From positions 162,132,001 through 162,196,000 of the forward strand of contig CM060833.1 of the NCBI GenBank assembly GCA_030762175.1: DNA of 64,000 bases, given 5' to 3'. Shown piece after piece: positions 12,001-25,400 of this stretch (within the stretch, counting starts at the first letter, position 1; each line of letters starts with the position of its first letter). The translations under genes and the position numbers were made by a program. Origin of the DNA: Metallyticus violacea (taxonomy: Eukaryota > Arthropoda > Insecta > Mantodea > Metallyticidae). The notes under the pieces are model-generated. The model was not told the origin of the DNA. It saw only the letters and a program-made list of their open reading frames with translations, and did not search any database.

Positions 12001-15000
12001 GTGTAAGTTAGGTTATGAAAGAGAAGAATCAGTCATGAACCTAAAAAATAAGCAAGCTTGTATCAAATGTAGAGTGTGAACAGCTGATTATGTACATTGC
12101 ATGGACCATAAATCAAATTTAGTTTTGAATGATTTCATTAATAACATTTAAAATTAAGAGACTTTTACACATCTGTAGAATAAGTTTGTATGTTTTTAAT
12201 TGAAAGTTTACTGATTAAATAGTGCTTTGGTTAAGGTACAACTAAACACATACTGAAAAAACTGTTCTAGGAGATAGTTTTTGCAATTGAAATTTATTTT
12301 CATTGAAAAGTGGGTTATTTCAGGTAATATGCCTTGAGAACATACTTCAGATCAGAAACAAATCTTCTACAAAAAATGCAGCTCTTGCACTGAAAAAAAA
12401 AAAAAAAAAAAAAAAAAAGAGTTCAATTCCTTTCAGTTTGAAGTTATGCTTCATTTCCAGTATAAAATTACAGTACATCAATATTGTTTCAAAATATTTA
12501 CAAGAAAAGTCCACTGATTTAATGACAGCCACATCACTGTTAAAACAAGTTCAAATGGATTTGGGGCAACATTTTTGAGTGCTTTTAAAGGAAGCAAAGG
12601 AAATCTCAAATTCCTGAAAAACAGACCCTGTTTTAAGAACAACATGGCAACACCCATTTAAGAAGTTCTTTGAGATGAATTGGCAGTTTATGAATGAATT
12701 TTTGAGTATCTGTTTTTAAAAGTGCCTGGATATACAATTCAGCAACTTAAGTTACATTTTGAAAGCACGAATGCCATCTCAGCTAAATTCTTGCTGCTCC
12801 AGCCATCAAAACTCAAGACATTAACTGAAAAGGAAATGATCGAAAAAGCCAACACACTTTGCAAATATTATGCTACAGATTTATCTCCTACTTTTCCTTG
12901 GCAACTGATCAGTTTTCAATCCATAATGATGGAAGAGATTCATAAACTTTCAAAAATAAAGAAACTGGCCAAATTATTAATTGTTGATAATCCTGCTTAT
13001 GTCAGCAGTGTTCCTGATCTGTGTACAGTTCCATAAAATTTTCTCATTTTACCTGTCACTACAGCAATGATTGAGTGCTCATTCAGTAAACTAAAACTAA
13101 TGATGAATTACCTGCATAATGCAATGTTGCAGATGAGTTTGAGTTCATTATCTGCACTCTTCATTGAAAATAAAGAAAGCAGGAATATTGATGTCAAGAA
13201 AATTGTCATTGAGTTCTGTCAATGAGGCAATGGCACTTTGGAAAATTTGAGGTAAGCCCATTATTATTATTGTTATTATTATTATTATAATAATATTTTG
13301 CACGCATAGTTATGAAAGATACTTTGCTGATACAGCAATACAACACCTGTGGTATGAGCAGATATGAGAAGGGGGGCCCATGCTTTCTTAGTTATGCTAC
13401 TGTTCTCTTGTGAAGAAATAATCACTTTATACACTAGTTGCTTAAAACATTATTATTATTATTATTACTATTATTATTATCATCATTATTATTATCTTTC
13501 TAAAGTGTTGAATGTCTTTGCATGATTATTTCTTATGCTTAATGAATAAAAATGTGAATATAATATAACAAGTACATAATAATGATTATGGCTATCAATT
13601 ATAACTTGGAAAATTTATTCATACAACTAAAAAGATTGATTATCATAGATGTTAAGTATGACAGAAAACTTTCTTACCTCTACTACTGAAGCATTATAAA
13701 ACTGATACAGAGGTTCATCAGCAAAACGCCTTTCAATAACACCACTGTTCTCCGGGCTTCCTGCAGTAGAAGGTGTCTCTCCACCACTCATATCAGTATG
13801 CTGACTCCGTGCATCTGATCATGAATGAGAAACATTATAAAAGGGCATAACCAAAAATATATTTGTCATTTTGTACACTGATAAGCATCATTACTAGCTA
13901 CTCTCTAATGAACTTACATGTTTTACAACTAAGAAGTGTGCATTTATTTCAAGAAATTTATAGCCAAGTTTATCAAATATGTTAGGTATGGTGGACTTTG
14001 GTAACAGTGATGTTTAACACACTAACTAATTTAATGTAGTTGATTTGAATTTGTAATACTTACATCACTTATTATTTAATTTAATTAAAATAAGTGATGT
14101 AAGTGTTACAAATTCAACTCAACATATTAAATTTGTTAGTTTATCAAATATGTTTCACAGTACTGGCGTGTCCTAACACATGTACATGTTTTAGGGGGTT
14201 AATAAGTAAATATATAAAAACAAGCTTTATACTTTATGAGGCTATGCTGTAAAAGATTGCACAATCATATTGTTTCCTTTTTTTTTTAAACAAAAAATTT
14301 AAATTGGTAGGTGATAAAGAAAGAGATATACTTAAGTTAAAATATTTCTTATCACATCACATTCATCATTATAATGATTACCTCCTTAAACTGATCTTCC
14401 ATTAATAAATCAACAATAAATTAAACTAATGATCATTACAGCATTTCTTTTTTTAAAGCAATCGAATGGAAAATAATAGTGAGTCTGCCATAGACTTTTG
14501 TTGTGAAATCATCACTTACCACTTGTATGTCATCCCTTTTTATTAAACTACTTAAAAACTCTTAATAGGTAGATCAGATTTAAGTTAATCATAAATCTTC
14601 AGGGTGTAGGAATAAATGGCAGAATGATTTAGGCAGCAAGCATAGTATTAGTTTTAAACAAAAGAAGCACAAAGCTATAATATATTGCTTCTACTTTTTT
14701 TCCATTTTAGTCTTGAATAAAAGTGTTGTGATGTCATCATTTACATAATATTATATATCAAGGCTCTTTTGGTTTCTTATTGGCTCAGTTTTAAAGTTAG
14801 CTTTGCAAATAAAGAAGTTTATCCTTTGGTCTCTTCCCAGTTCAGAGAAAGAAAAACTATCACAAACCTAGGTGTTTTGTTATCCAAGAAGAATTGTTCT
14901 AAAGGACTTAACATGGTTCTCAATTTTAATTCTTGTATACTACATTGGCGATGTGACTGCAAGGGAATTTATCAGATGATGTTTTAGGTGCAACTTAATT

Positions 15001-16371
15001 GAAGCTATTTCTAAGCATGCAGCAAAGAATTCTTTTGTTTATACAGATAGTTAAAATGATTTTAAATTTGAAGAGTAAGAAGTTGTAGATTTTGAGTGCT
15101 TTATGGTGAATCATTGTTATAATTTTATTAACCTTAATTTGGGTGTGCATGCACATCATGTGGAATATAGTGAGAGAGTACAAATATGCAGCACATTAGA
15201 GTTATGTCACCAGTGGCAAATTTTGGTAAATAGTGCTGCCACATGATAACTTTGCACTTGGAGTTTTTTATTGTGGAAAAAAGAAGCTGTTCAGCTAGTA
15301 ACAGAGAGAGACTATCTTGTACCTGAACACAACTTTCTTCTGCAGCAGGTATAATTTCTAACTTGCACACAGTTCTATGCATGGGTAGAAAAGTAAATGC
15401 GTGGGTACAAATAAAGTAAAGTGTTTGTATGCAATCTTTAGTTTATGTAACTAGCTATTTTTAATGTAACAGGAATTCAAACAGTTCACTAGAATGTATT
15501 TTTCATTCAGCAGACATGTTCTGATAATGGTCTCAGAGGTCAATAGCAGTAGAAAAGAAGTTTGCGTTCAGCTGTATGACGTAGGCCAAGTTCAGAGTTA
15601 TTGTGTCAGTTCTACATATTTCGTTCAATGTTATTTGCTTTTTCTTGATAATTTTCTAATTCTCCCCAAAGCAGGTGGGGGAGAAAAAAAACTACATTAC
15701 TAAGGGAAGGGATACACGATGTCTTAAACACAAATATTTTGATTTCAAGGAAGTTTAGGTATTTAATGTTGGTCAATTCATCACCAAGTAACACCAGGCT
15801 GTTACTTCCAATTATTGTCCTTAATAAAAAAATTACTACAGTTGTAGACATTTTTTAATTCATGCTTACAAGGGAAGCTTTTTTGGCTTAAATTGGAATT
15901 TTTAGTAGAGACCTTACAATGTTGATGATAAAACCACTCCCCTCTATAACACTTCATCTGGCCGATATAGGTCAAGGCAGTATTAAAAAATGTACATTTG
16001 GACCATGAACCAAAATGGAGTTGAGCAATAGGAACAACATGCAATATCATTCCCCTTCAATCCCACATGGCATCAGATAGAACAAATGATAAAAGAAGAT
16101 CCAAAAGTGAATCATAATGATTTAAGGATAATCTTTGAGTACTATGCACCCAAATCATTTGTTTTGTGTGTTTCCAATGATGCACATGGGTTGCATGTAA
16201 AACTGTCAGTCCTGGTGGTGTAGTGGTAACCATACTTGCCTCCTAAGCCCAAGATCGTGCGTTCAATCCTGGCCAGGATCAATGGATTGTTTTCAGGCAT
16301 AAAATCCTAAATATGGTGTTCTTCAGAAGGGAAGTAAAGCTGTGGGTGCAGTATCATAGAATTACAGCACA

Positions 16372-16417
<46 letters not shown>

Positions 16418-19400
16418 AAGAAAGAAAGAAAGAAAGAAAGAAAAAGAAAAAGAAAAAAAAAAGAAAGAAAGAAAAGGCCTCTGAGCAAAATGTGTTGGCC
16501 GTTTCATGCCTTGAATTGAATGGGACACTGATGACCTGAGATGTTAAACAGCATCCATAAATTAATCAAATCAACAGAATGTGAAACTGCTGGAGTCAAA
16601 ATATAGTGGGGGGGGGGGGCAGGAAATGTTCTGAAATTCTTGTGGCATAATTATTATGCCTCATTCTGTGTAGTAATGGGTGCAAGATATACTTTCCTTT
16701 GCATTTTTTCTTCAATATTTTCATACTTCCTGGGACTATTTTTGTTTTGGATGGGTTGGTGGTATATGCTGATATTTTGGTTATCAACAGACAGATTTAT
16801 GAACATGATGTAATGGTTCATGAGCAAAATTTTGTAGACTCAGACAGTGATTAAATTCACACCCAAAACATAGAAAACATGTGGATGAGGGCTAAGTGTA
16901 AGATTAGGAGGCAGCATGAAACTTCAGATGTACTCTTAATGTGTTATCTTTACGAATTGCTGTGGAGAAATTTATTCAAGCACATGAATATATTTGCATA
17001 ATTTATCACCTGCATTGTATCTCAATATCGACAAAATTTTTGTCTTGATAAAACATATTCTAAATTCCCTTTTGGTTAGAATGAAATTTAAAAATTGCCA
17101 CCATTCCATCACGCTTGCAAGCTACCACCCCCGTAGCAAACACATCTTCAACAAGGCAGCCTGCACATTTTCATTGCAACCGCGGCAAAATTCGTTCTCA
17201 TATCACAAAAGTGCATTAGTCCATTGAACCATGACACACAGTGTATCCACTTTCAGGCTTCCATGCTTGTGTGCTTTTGTAAGTGTTTGTATTTCCATGA
17301 GTTTGCAGTATCAATAATGATCATATACAATTGTGGCCTGTGCTTGGTGGTCACACCTCTGAAAATGCATAGAAAAAATGCATGTTTTGACTCTGGTGGT
17401 TCTCCACATGCAATTCGTGTATCCCCTTGTGTTAGCTCTGGGAACAAATGAGTTGGGTATACTATAGTTAAAGATTACAGATTTAAATGGACTCTTAAGG
17501 GTTAATTCACCAAGTGTTTCTTCCATTCTTCATGAACTCTTATATGTAAAAATATTTGCTCAGAAATATGTGCCCCTCTGTTTTACTTAAAGGTAAAATA
17601 TGAATGTGGAATGGTGCAAAGAAATGCTTTAAAAATAACATCAATGGAGAATTCTGGAACAAGCTGACATTAGAAATCTTCCAAGATTCAACAATTGGGG
17701 GATATCCTGGTACATATCTGATATTGTCATGGGAGATGGAACTTGTACCTACCAGCATCATCCTGAAACCAAGTGTAAATCTTCCATTTGGGTCCATGAC
17801 TCTAGTTATTAAGTATTTTACCTATTGATCTTGTGTGCCATATAAATGTGCAGTGGCATTTGTTTTAATAGTTATTAATACAACTGGTAGGATATAATCT
17901 TCGTTAAAGCTTGAATGTGTTTGCAGAATAAGGTGATAGCCATGAGCTGTAATGAAGCTCATCTCACCAGTTGTATACAATATTTTATCTGCATGCATTT
18001 AATAACTACTTACATTGAATTATTTTTAATAACATGTTGTTGATCTAATAATAACATAATTCTATTTTATTTTAACGCATTAAGAGTTAATGTAGAGTAT
18101 GCTTAGTAGTCCATAGATTATAGTTGGTTCAGAAATAACATGATAATGATGTTAATTTATGATAATTTATATACAATTAAATAGAATGGACAAAAATCTG
18201 TGAGGAAGGAAAAGTATTTCTTTTTCAAAAATGAGCAATTCTGGAGTCAATTTAACTTTAGATATTGAATTAGGTGCTTCTATAGTAATTTCATGCCTTC
18301 TGCTAAGTAAATTAAAGGTGAAATATAAATTGGTACATAAGTACCATGTAAAATGTTGCGAAAGTGATATAAATGAGGTTTTGTTTGCATATTGTGAGCA
18401 TTTATCAAAATCATATAAGCCCACATCCATGCATGTCGATCCTGATGGCCTAGTGGTAACCATATTTGCATCGTAGATCCAAGATTGCGGGTTCAATCCT
18501 GGCCCGGGTCGATGGATATTTTTGGGAGTAAAAATCATAAGTATGGTTTCCTTCAGAAGGGAAATAATGCCATAGGTCAAATTTCATAGATTTACGGCAT
18601 GTAAAAGAATTTCAAGCCTGAAAGAAGAGGCCTCTGAGCAAAATTTATCAGTCATTTCACACCCTGAATTGAATGGGATGCTGATGACCTGAGATGTTAA
18701 ATGAGTTCGTAAATAAATCAGATCAACAATCAACATCCATATGAGCAAATTATTCTATTTAAAAATTATATATGGAACTAAACACAGTGAAGCTAATCAA
18801 TTTGACTTAATTTTTTGTCATCAAAACACTCTTAATGCTTCACTTACTTGTCATAAAATGTGGTACATGTTTCGAAGACGTTCGTCTTCATCCTCGGCCA
18901 CGGGATGACTCGACACAAAAAGTGCAATCGAGTCTCCAATCAGTCATCCCGTGGCCGAGGATGAAGACGAACGTCTTCGAAACATGTACCACATTTTATG
19001 ACAAGTAAGTGAAGCATTAAGAGTGTTTTGATGACAAAAAATTAAATCAAATTATTCTATGTTGCCAGCTGTAATATCCATGAAAAGAAACTTCAATATA
19101 AAATAATACTACTTTTAACTGCATTTTTTAAAAGAAAGAGCGAAGGATATAAAGCAAAGATATCTAAAATTTTTACTAAACACAAAATTGCAAAATTTTT
19201 AAGGGAAAGGAAGATGGATTTCTGGTCTTCAGTTATTTAACTGAAAGGACGGTATTGTAAATTTATGTATAATAAATAAAAAACAAAGTAAATGTGCATT
19301 TCTTTTTAAGTCACCTTTTTGCAGGAGTTGTTTTGAAGGATGAAATGTAAGTAGCTACTTTAGTTCATTACTGCATCCAGTGCAGTAATAAGGTTATTAT

Positions 19401-22400
19401 TAAATGAATGTGGATAAAATTATTTACTTAACTTTCAATGCTTTATATATCTCATTTATAAATATTAATTAATTGGAGATTAATAAAATACAAAATAATT
19501 TTAAAGTGTGAAAATTTACAGTGTTTGCCAGCAAATTAAAAATATACAATTCTCTACTTTTGAGATCAAATTTCAGCATAAGTTTTCCAGTAAACATTTT
19601 AGGTAGACATGCTACCTTACCCACCTTGCTCTGATAGTGAACTATCATTGGCACTAGAAGCACTCATATCCCAAAGACCAACTTCTGCATACCATGCATT
19701 CGAACTTGGACGTTCCTGCTTGATTATATTTCTCTTTGGTGATTCTGAAATTACAGACAAAATAAAAAGTTACATTAGAGAACTTAAAGCAGCTGTACTG
19801 CAATAAAATTCTAGTTCCTAGTTGTGATATATATAATCATTTTCTATAAACCAAACCAGGAATATCTGGTGATTATAAGAACTTTTCATTTATATGCAAA
19901 TTTTTCCAATTATATAACCAGTACATTATTAGCTACAAGTTGTGATCAATAAGAAATCTGCAGTTTTCTCGAAAAAAATATATTTTGTACAGTTTCTTTA
20001 AACTTTTACATTATTGAATGTAGCAAGTTTCATCTCTTTCTGCTCAGTGGCAGTGGTAATTTTCAAAATGAAGTCTTTACTTATAATTACCTTATAATTA
20101 GAGAGCAGTAACTAAAATTATTTTGGTAGAAAATGAGAGTATCACCAACATCCAGAGAGAGATGGGAATGGATAAAAGCACCATCATTCATTGGGCAAAA
20201 AGGCCAGCAATATTTGAAGGTCATTGATCACCCACACTCTAAGTGAGCACATACAGTGGCCATGCCTATAATGATGAAATGTGCAAACACCTTATATGGG
20301 AAATCAATGAATAACAACCAAACAACTCACTCTTTATATGCTATTCCTAGGTACAATTTGAATTCAATCTTTACCTTGATAACTCTGTCATCAATATCAA
20401 AACCATTATCAAGCAGCTAGAATATTAAAAAAACGGGTGCTAAACAAGACTCTTAAATTTCAATATTAATTCAATTTGGAGTCAAACACGGTGAAACATA
20501 TGCAATAATCTGTTCTGAATCGAAATATTTAGAGTACTCTTTACGGTTTCACTTACATGAGATTTACTCAGGACATGTTTAGTGGAGCATTTGTCCACAT
20601 CATCAGCTTCATTCATAGAAGTTGGATGGGTAGGTAAGTAGGCAGGTATCTGGGTTAACTCCAGAGTTTGTACCAGGGTAACTCTAAATTGCAAAAGTTC
20701 CATAAATATTTGTCCTTTCCTATAACTAATGGAGCTAGCTTCATATAGTTTTGCACTATTGTACTCAGTTTCTATGTCTGATTATCTGCACAGTGGTATT
20801 TATATTATTATTACAATATAAGGCACTTATGTTTGTCTAATTTTGGCAAAGAGAACTAAATAGCATATGCCTACAGAGCACCCACATATGAAACATTATA
20901 ACAAGACCAACTAAATCTCTTGGAGCCATATGGTATTGTGCTTGCCAGCCATTTAAATGCCAGGTGCCAATCTGGACAGCTTTTAAACCCAGTCTAACAC
21001 TGACAGAACGGATTAGATCAGCAGGCACAGTGTTAAACTTATTTTTTGACAACCTATAGTAGATGATTTTAAAACTGCCTATAGTCTTGAATAGGGTATC
21101 ACTCCTCCAATGGTATTCTTTTGTGAGCATTTCCACTTTCCACAAAGGTGGTATTGAAATAAACTTGTTAGCAAAAGACGAGTTTTCTGGATTGGCAAGT
21201 TGAAAATGGCAAGGGTTTCTTGTTACATTTTTGTGCCAATAGTTGATGGCAATAAATTAATGTCATATTTTGAACAATGTGAAGTTAATGCAGATGTGAA
21301 ATCTGATGATAGCTGTTTCAGTTCTGACAGTAAGGAAATTATACTAAGCAAGACCCCAGGTTCTCTACAAGTAAAGAGGAGGCATTTATAGTTAATTCTA
21401 GCAGCATTGAACTTGGCATTAACACATATTAATACAGTAAATGTATTGGATGATAGCAGTGGTGATGATGATAATTATGATAACAAGGACCCTGATATAA
21501 ATTTTAAGCAATAGTCTTCTAATGAAACTATCATCTATATTTGAAAACCTATGTTTTCAAAAATAGATATTTAGCTGCCCCTGAAATATTTTTCACTTAG
21601 TTCAATACATTCAATACAATATTAGTTAATATTGCATATACAATACTAAACCGCCCTTCTTTTTAATTATTCAGCCAAATTTCTATCCTTGAGAACTGCT
21701 TATTCCTTAGGACCTTATACACACTTACACCCTGGTTATTGCTGTTCCAAGGATCCTGTTTAACTAATGCTAGATAACTAGTCCCATTCTTCTAAGAACA
21801 TCATATATATGTTATCTTATAAGCTTTGCAAAGCATTTTATATTGGTTTAACTTCGACTGTTGTTTGGCTACCTATGAATAATCATAGACGTTCTGTTAA
21901 AACCAAGTCTTCCTTGCTGGTTGCCCAACATGCCTTGTCTGACTGTAAGGATTTTGAAGATACTTTTAATTTAACACTTATTGATGCGTTACCTACACAA
22001 TGCTCTGAAAGTTTACTCAGAGATAGAGAAATGGCAGCTATATTTTTACATAAAGCTCGTATGCCACCTGGTTTAACTCTTACATGCTAATTTTTTCCCT
22101 CTCATTTCTAGTTTCATCTGTTTCCATGCATAACGTTACCTTCGATACTCAATATTTACTTTTATCACCTTCATTTGTCTTCTTGCCATAGAAGAACTCA
22201 AGTTGGAAATATAGTGATTTCAAGTGTGACTTTATCTTAGTGTTTTAGCTTTTCTACTTATACATATATATAAAAAAGCAGCTGTTCGTAGAGAGTCAAT
22301 CAGATTGATGGACAGCACCAAGTGGGTTAAATGCAGGCATATATAGAAAATCATTAGCCATACCTGTAGCTGTAATATTTGCATCTGACACTTGGTCAAA

Positions 22401-25400
22401 TAGTCCACATTCTGCATACCAAGAAGTATTTCGCTTTTCCTTCCTTGCAGGTCTCTTTGGATTATCTGCAAAGAGAAAAGAAAGAGTTTGCCAACACACA
22501 CTAAAGACTCAATCAATAATTAATATGGACAGCAAATAGTTGCTCTCCAATTTTCCAAAAATATTAACACTCTAAGATTAACATGGAAAGTATCAATATG
22601 ATTAAGCTATAAGTTGTTAAAATCTTCCGGGCTGTTTTGCCATGGTCCATGTTCACCACACTGAAAGGTTACAAAGGAGAGCAGATATATAAAAAATTTA
22701 CATTCCATCCATGGGCACACCAAAAATTTAATAAGATTTTTAAAGAGGCCAACATTATTTTGGCTCCAGTGAATAAATGCAATTTAAAAAACCTCCTAAA
22801 AACCAACACAAAGGACAAAATTCTGCCAGCAAAACAATAAGGCATTTATGAAATCAGTTGCAAAGACTGCAATAATAAATATATAGGTAAAACAAAAAGG
22901 AACATTTCCATACAGTTTAAGGAACACATGAGAAGTGTAAAATATAAACATATGGAAAAATCAGCAGTAGTGTATGGCTAGAAAACCATGAATTCCAAAA
23001 TGAACCAAAACTCTTAAAAGTTCTTCAAAAACCGATAGAATTATTGGTGTGGGAAAATATATTCTTGAATGAAAACAAAGAAAATTTAGTTAATTTTGAT
23101 CTTCCAAACAACAGCAACCTCATCAAAAAGTTTGTAAAATCCAAAGAGCGACATCTTAATACCACACTGGAAAGCTGACAGTGGAACCATGCTGACAATG
23201 AAGGAAATTTGCCTTTGAAACATGTCCAAGTAAGTGGAATAAAACTAGTGAAATTTGAGTGACTTCTTAAAAAATAATTTGTTATATGATATTATATTTC
23301 ACTGTGAAAATCCCCAAACTATTCAAATTTATAGTTCTTTACACATTTGATTATGCTAGAATTTTTTTATGAACTCTAAAGCGTTGCCTTTTAAGCAATG
23401 CTGATAGCTGTCAACTCTTAATTTTTTCCACTATAAGTCTGCTTTTTATATTATTTGTTTATGTGATTTCTGACATATAACAACAAACGCTTATTTTCCA
23501 ACATGACTATGCTAGTGAAGCAAATGTCATTTCTAATTCAGCTGATTAGTCATTATAGACCAAATTGACACATGATGAGAAGTTCAGTATTCCATATAAA
23601 TGCAGGCACATTTCTGCCTTTTCTTATAATCTGCTAACAATTTATCAGCTTCACATTAGCAAGCTTTCATATCCATATAACTCACAAGCTTTACGATTAA
23701 TTCCACCTACAAAAATAGTAACTTTTACTAAATAACGTAAGATCCCCATAGAGTATAATATATAAATCTTGATAACATGGCATACTAACCTGCAGAACTA
23801 GAATTTGTGGCCGAGGGAGGCAAAGGTGGCGGAGAATTGGGTCGAACACTGCTGTACCTCTTTTCTGACTTCTTCCCTGCATTACCAGAAGTCTTCTGTC
23901 CTGATGAACTGGTACCACCATTTTTGGACAGTGGACTTGTCTCTCTATTTGTGTCTCCACTCACAAGCCTATTGTTCTGTGGACTATAGGCCATATCACT
24001 GTTGTCAGCACACAACTGGGCAACATCAATTGTCTGCCTACATCAACCAAATTGAGATTTCATTATCATAAGCCATTAAGAGATTTTACAAAATGACTGA
24101 ACAAAGAAGTCATTTTTATAATAATAATTATAAGAAAAATTAAAAGTACAGATTGCAGCTTTAAAAATATAATTCTGTAAAATTTAATATAATGAATAAC
24201 AATGAAATACTTGCTATAATCTCTTACATTTCAATGTCAGTATTTATGTTTCTGACAATAAACATTCAGTTTGTTACTTAGCAGGACTTTTAACTCTGAA
24301 TTTATTTAAATTATAATATATGGTCGGATTTTTGACACTTGAGCTTCACCAATTCAGATCCTTTCTCAAACTATTGTTGCCTTGTTCCTTCTCCTTCTTG
24401 CTCTTGGGGTTGTCCAATGAACTTCCCAATAAGGTCGTCTTCAGATGGGATTTCAAAACTCATCTCATGAGGCTTGTTTTTATTTATAAAATTGTTTTCT
24501 CAAATTGTTTGTTCTGTACGGATTTTTATTATTCTTCATAATTTTGTTTCTGTATTTATATTACAGGGGAGGTCTGAAGCTACAGGGCAAGACCAACAGC
24601 TTAGTCTCAACCAAGTGATCATATAAAATGATCTACTTTGCATATGTACAATCAGTTCTTACTTATGCCATTATCTTGTGCGGTAATTCAGCAGATACTT
24701 ATATACTCTTTTTAGCACAAAAGAAAATTATACATAAAATTTACTTTATACAGAACAATGTACTTACCCTACCATGCCTACATATATTAGAAAGTGCATG
24801 TTTCATAAATAGTAATATACAACAATTTTACTCCAATAAATCAATTCATAAGCACAGTAAGAACCAGCAACAAAATCCACCTACAAGCTGCCAGAACAAC
24901 TAAAAAGATCAATTCAATCCTGCATAGTGGCATCCAAATGTATAACTTAATAACTGACGAAATCACAGATATACACCCGATTAGATTTAGGAAGAAAGTT
25001 AATAAGTTTTTAATTAATCAGTGTTTTTATAGTATACAAGAATTCAATGCATATTTTAAAAAACTGCCCATACAGATAAATTATAAGTATTAATTGTTTG
25101 AAATTGTTATATTTTGTAATTGATGAAGCCATGAAATTGTAACAAATTTCCAAAGATGAATAAAATATATGATATATTATTATATCTTGCTCAAAAATGT
25201 TCAACTACTGCAGATTTTTCTGTTTCTGAAATTATGTTTAAATTTTGTTTTGTCTGGCTAATATGTATATTTAGTTAAATTCTCTGCAATTTATTTGGTA
25301 TATTCCCGATTTATTGTTTTGTTTCATCTTTATCTTTTTGTAGCATTTTTAATAACTTACACTAAATTTGTTCTGGGAAGCTAAGATAATGCTGCACTGC

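Noticed and set aside
16307..16528. Lys-rich (or Phe-rich) ORF on both strands
   Set aside because: It is translation of the poly-A/(GAAA) tract inside SINE-A copy 3.
18167..18580. 137-codon minus-strand ORF
   Set aside because: It overlaps SINE-A copy 4 and AT-rich intron; no domain. The length is within chance for this ORF density.
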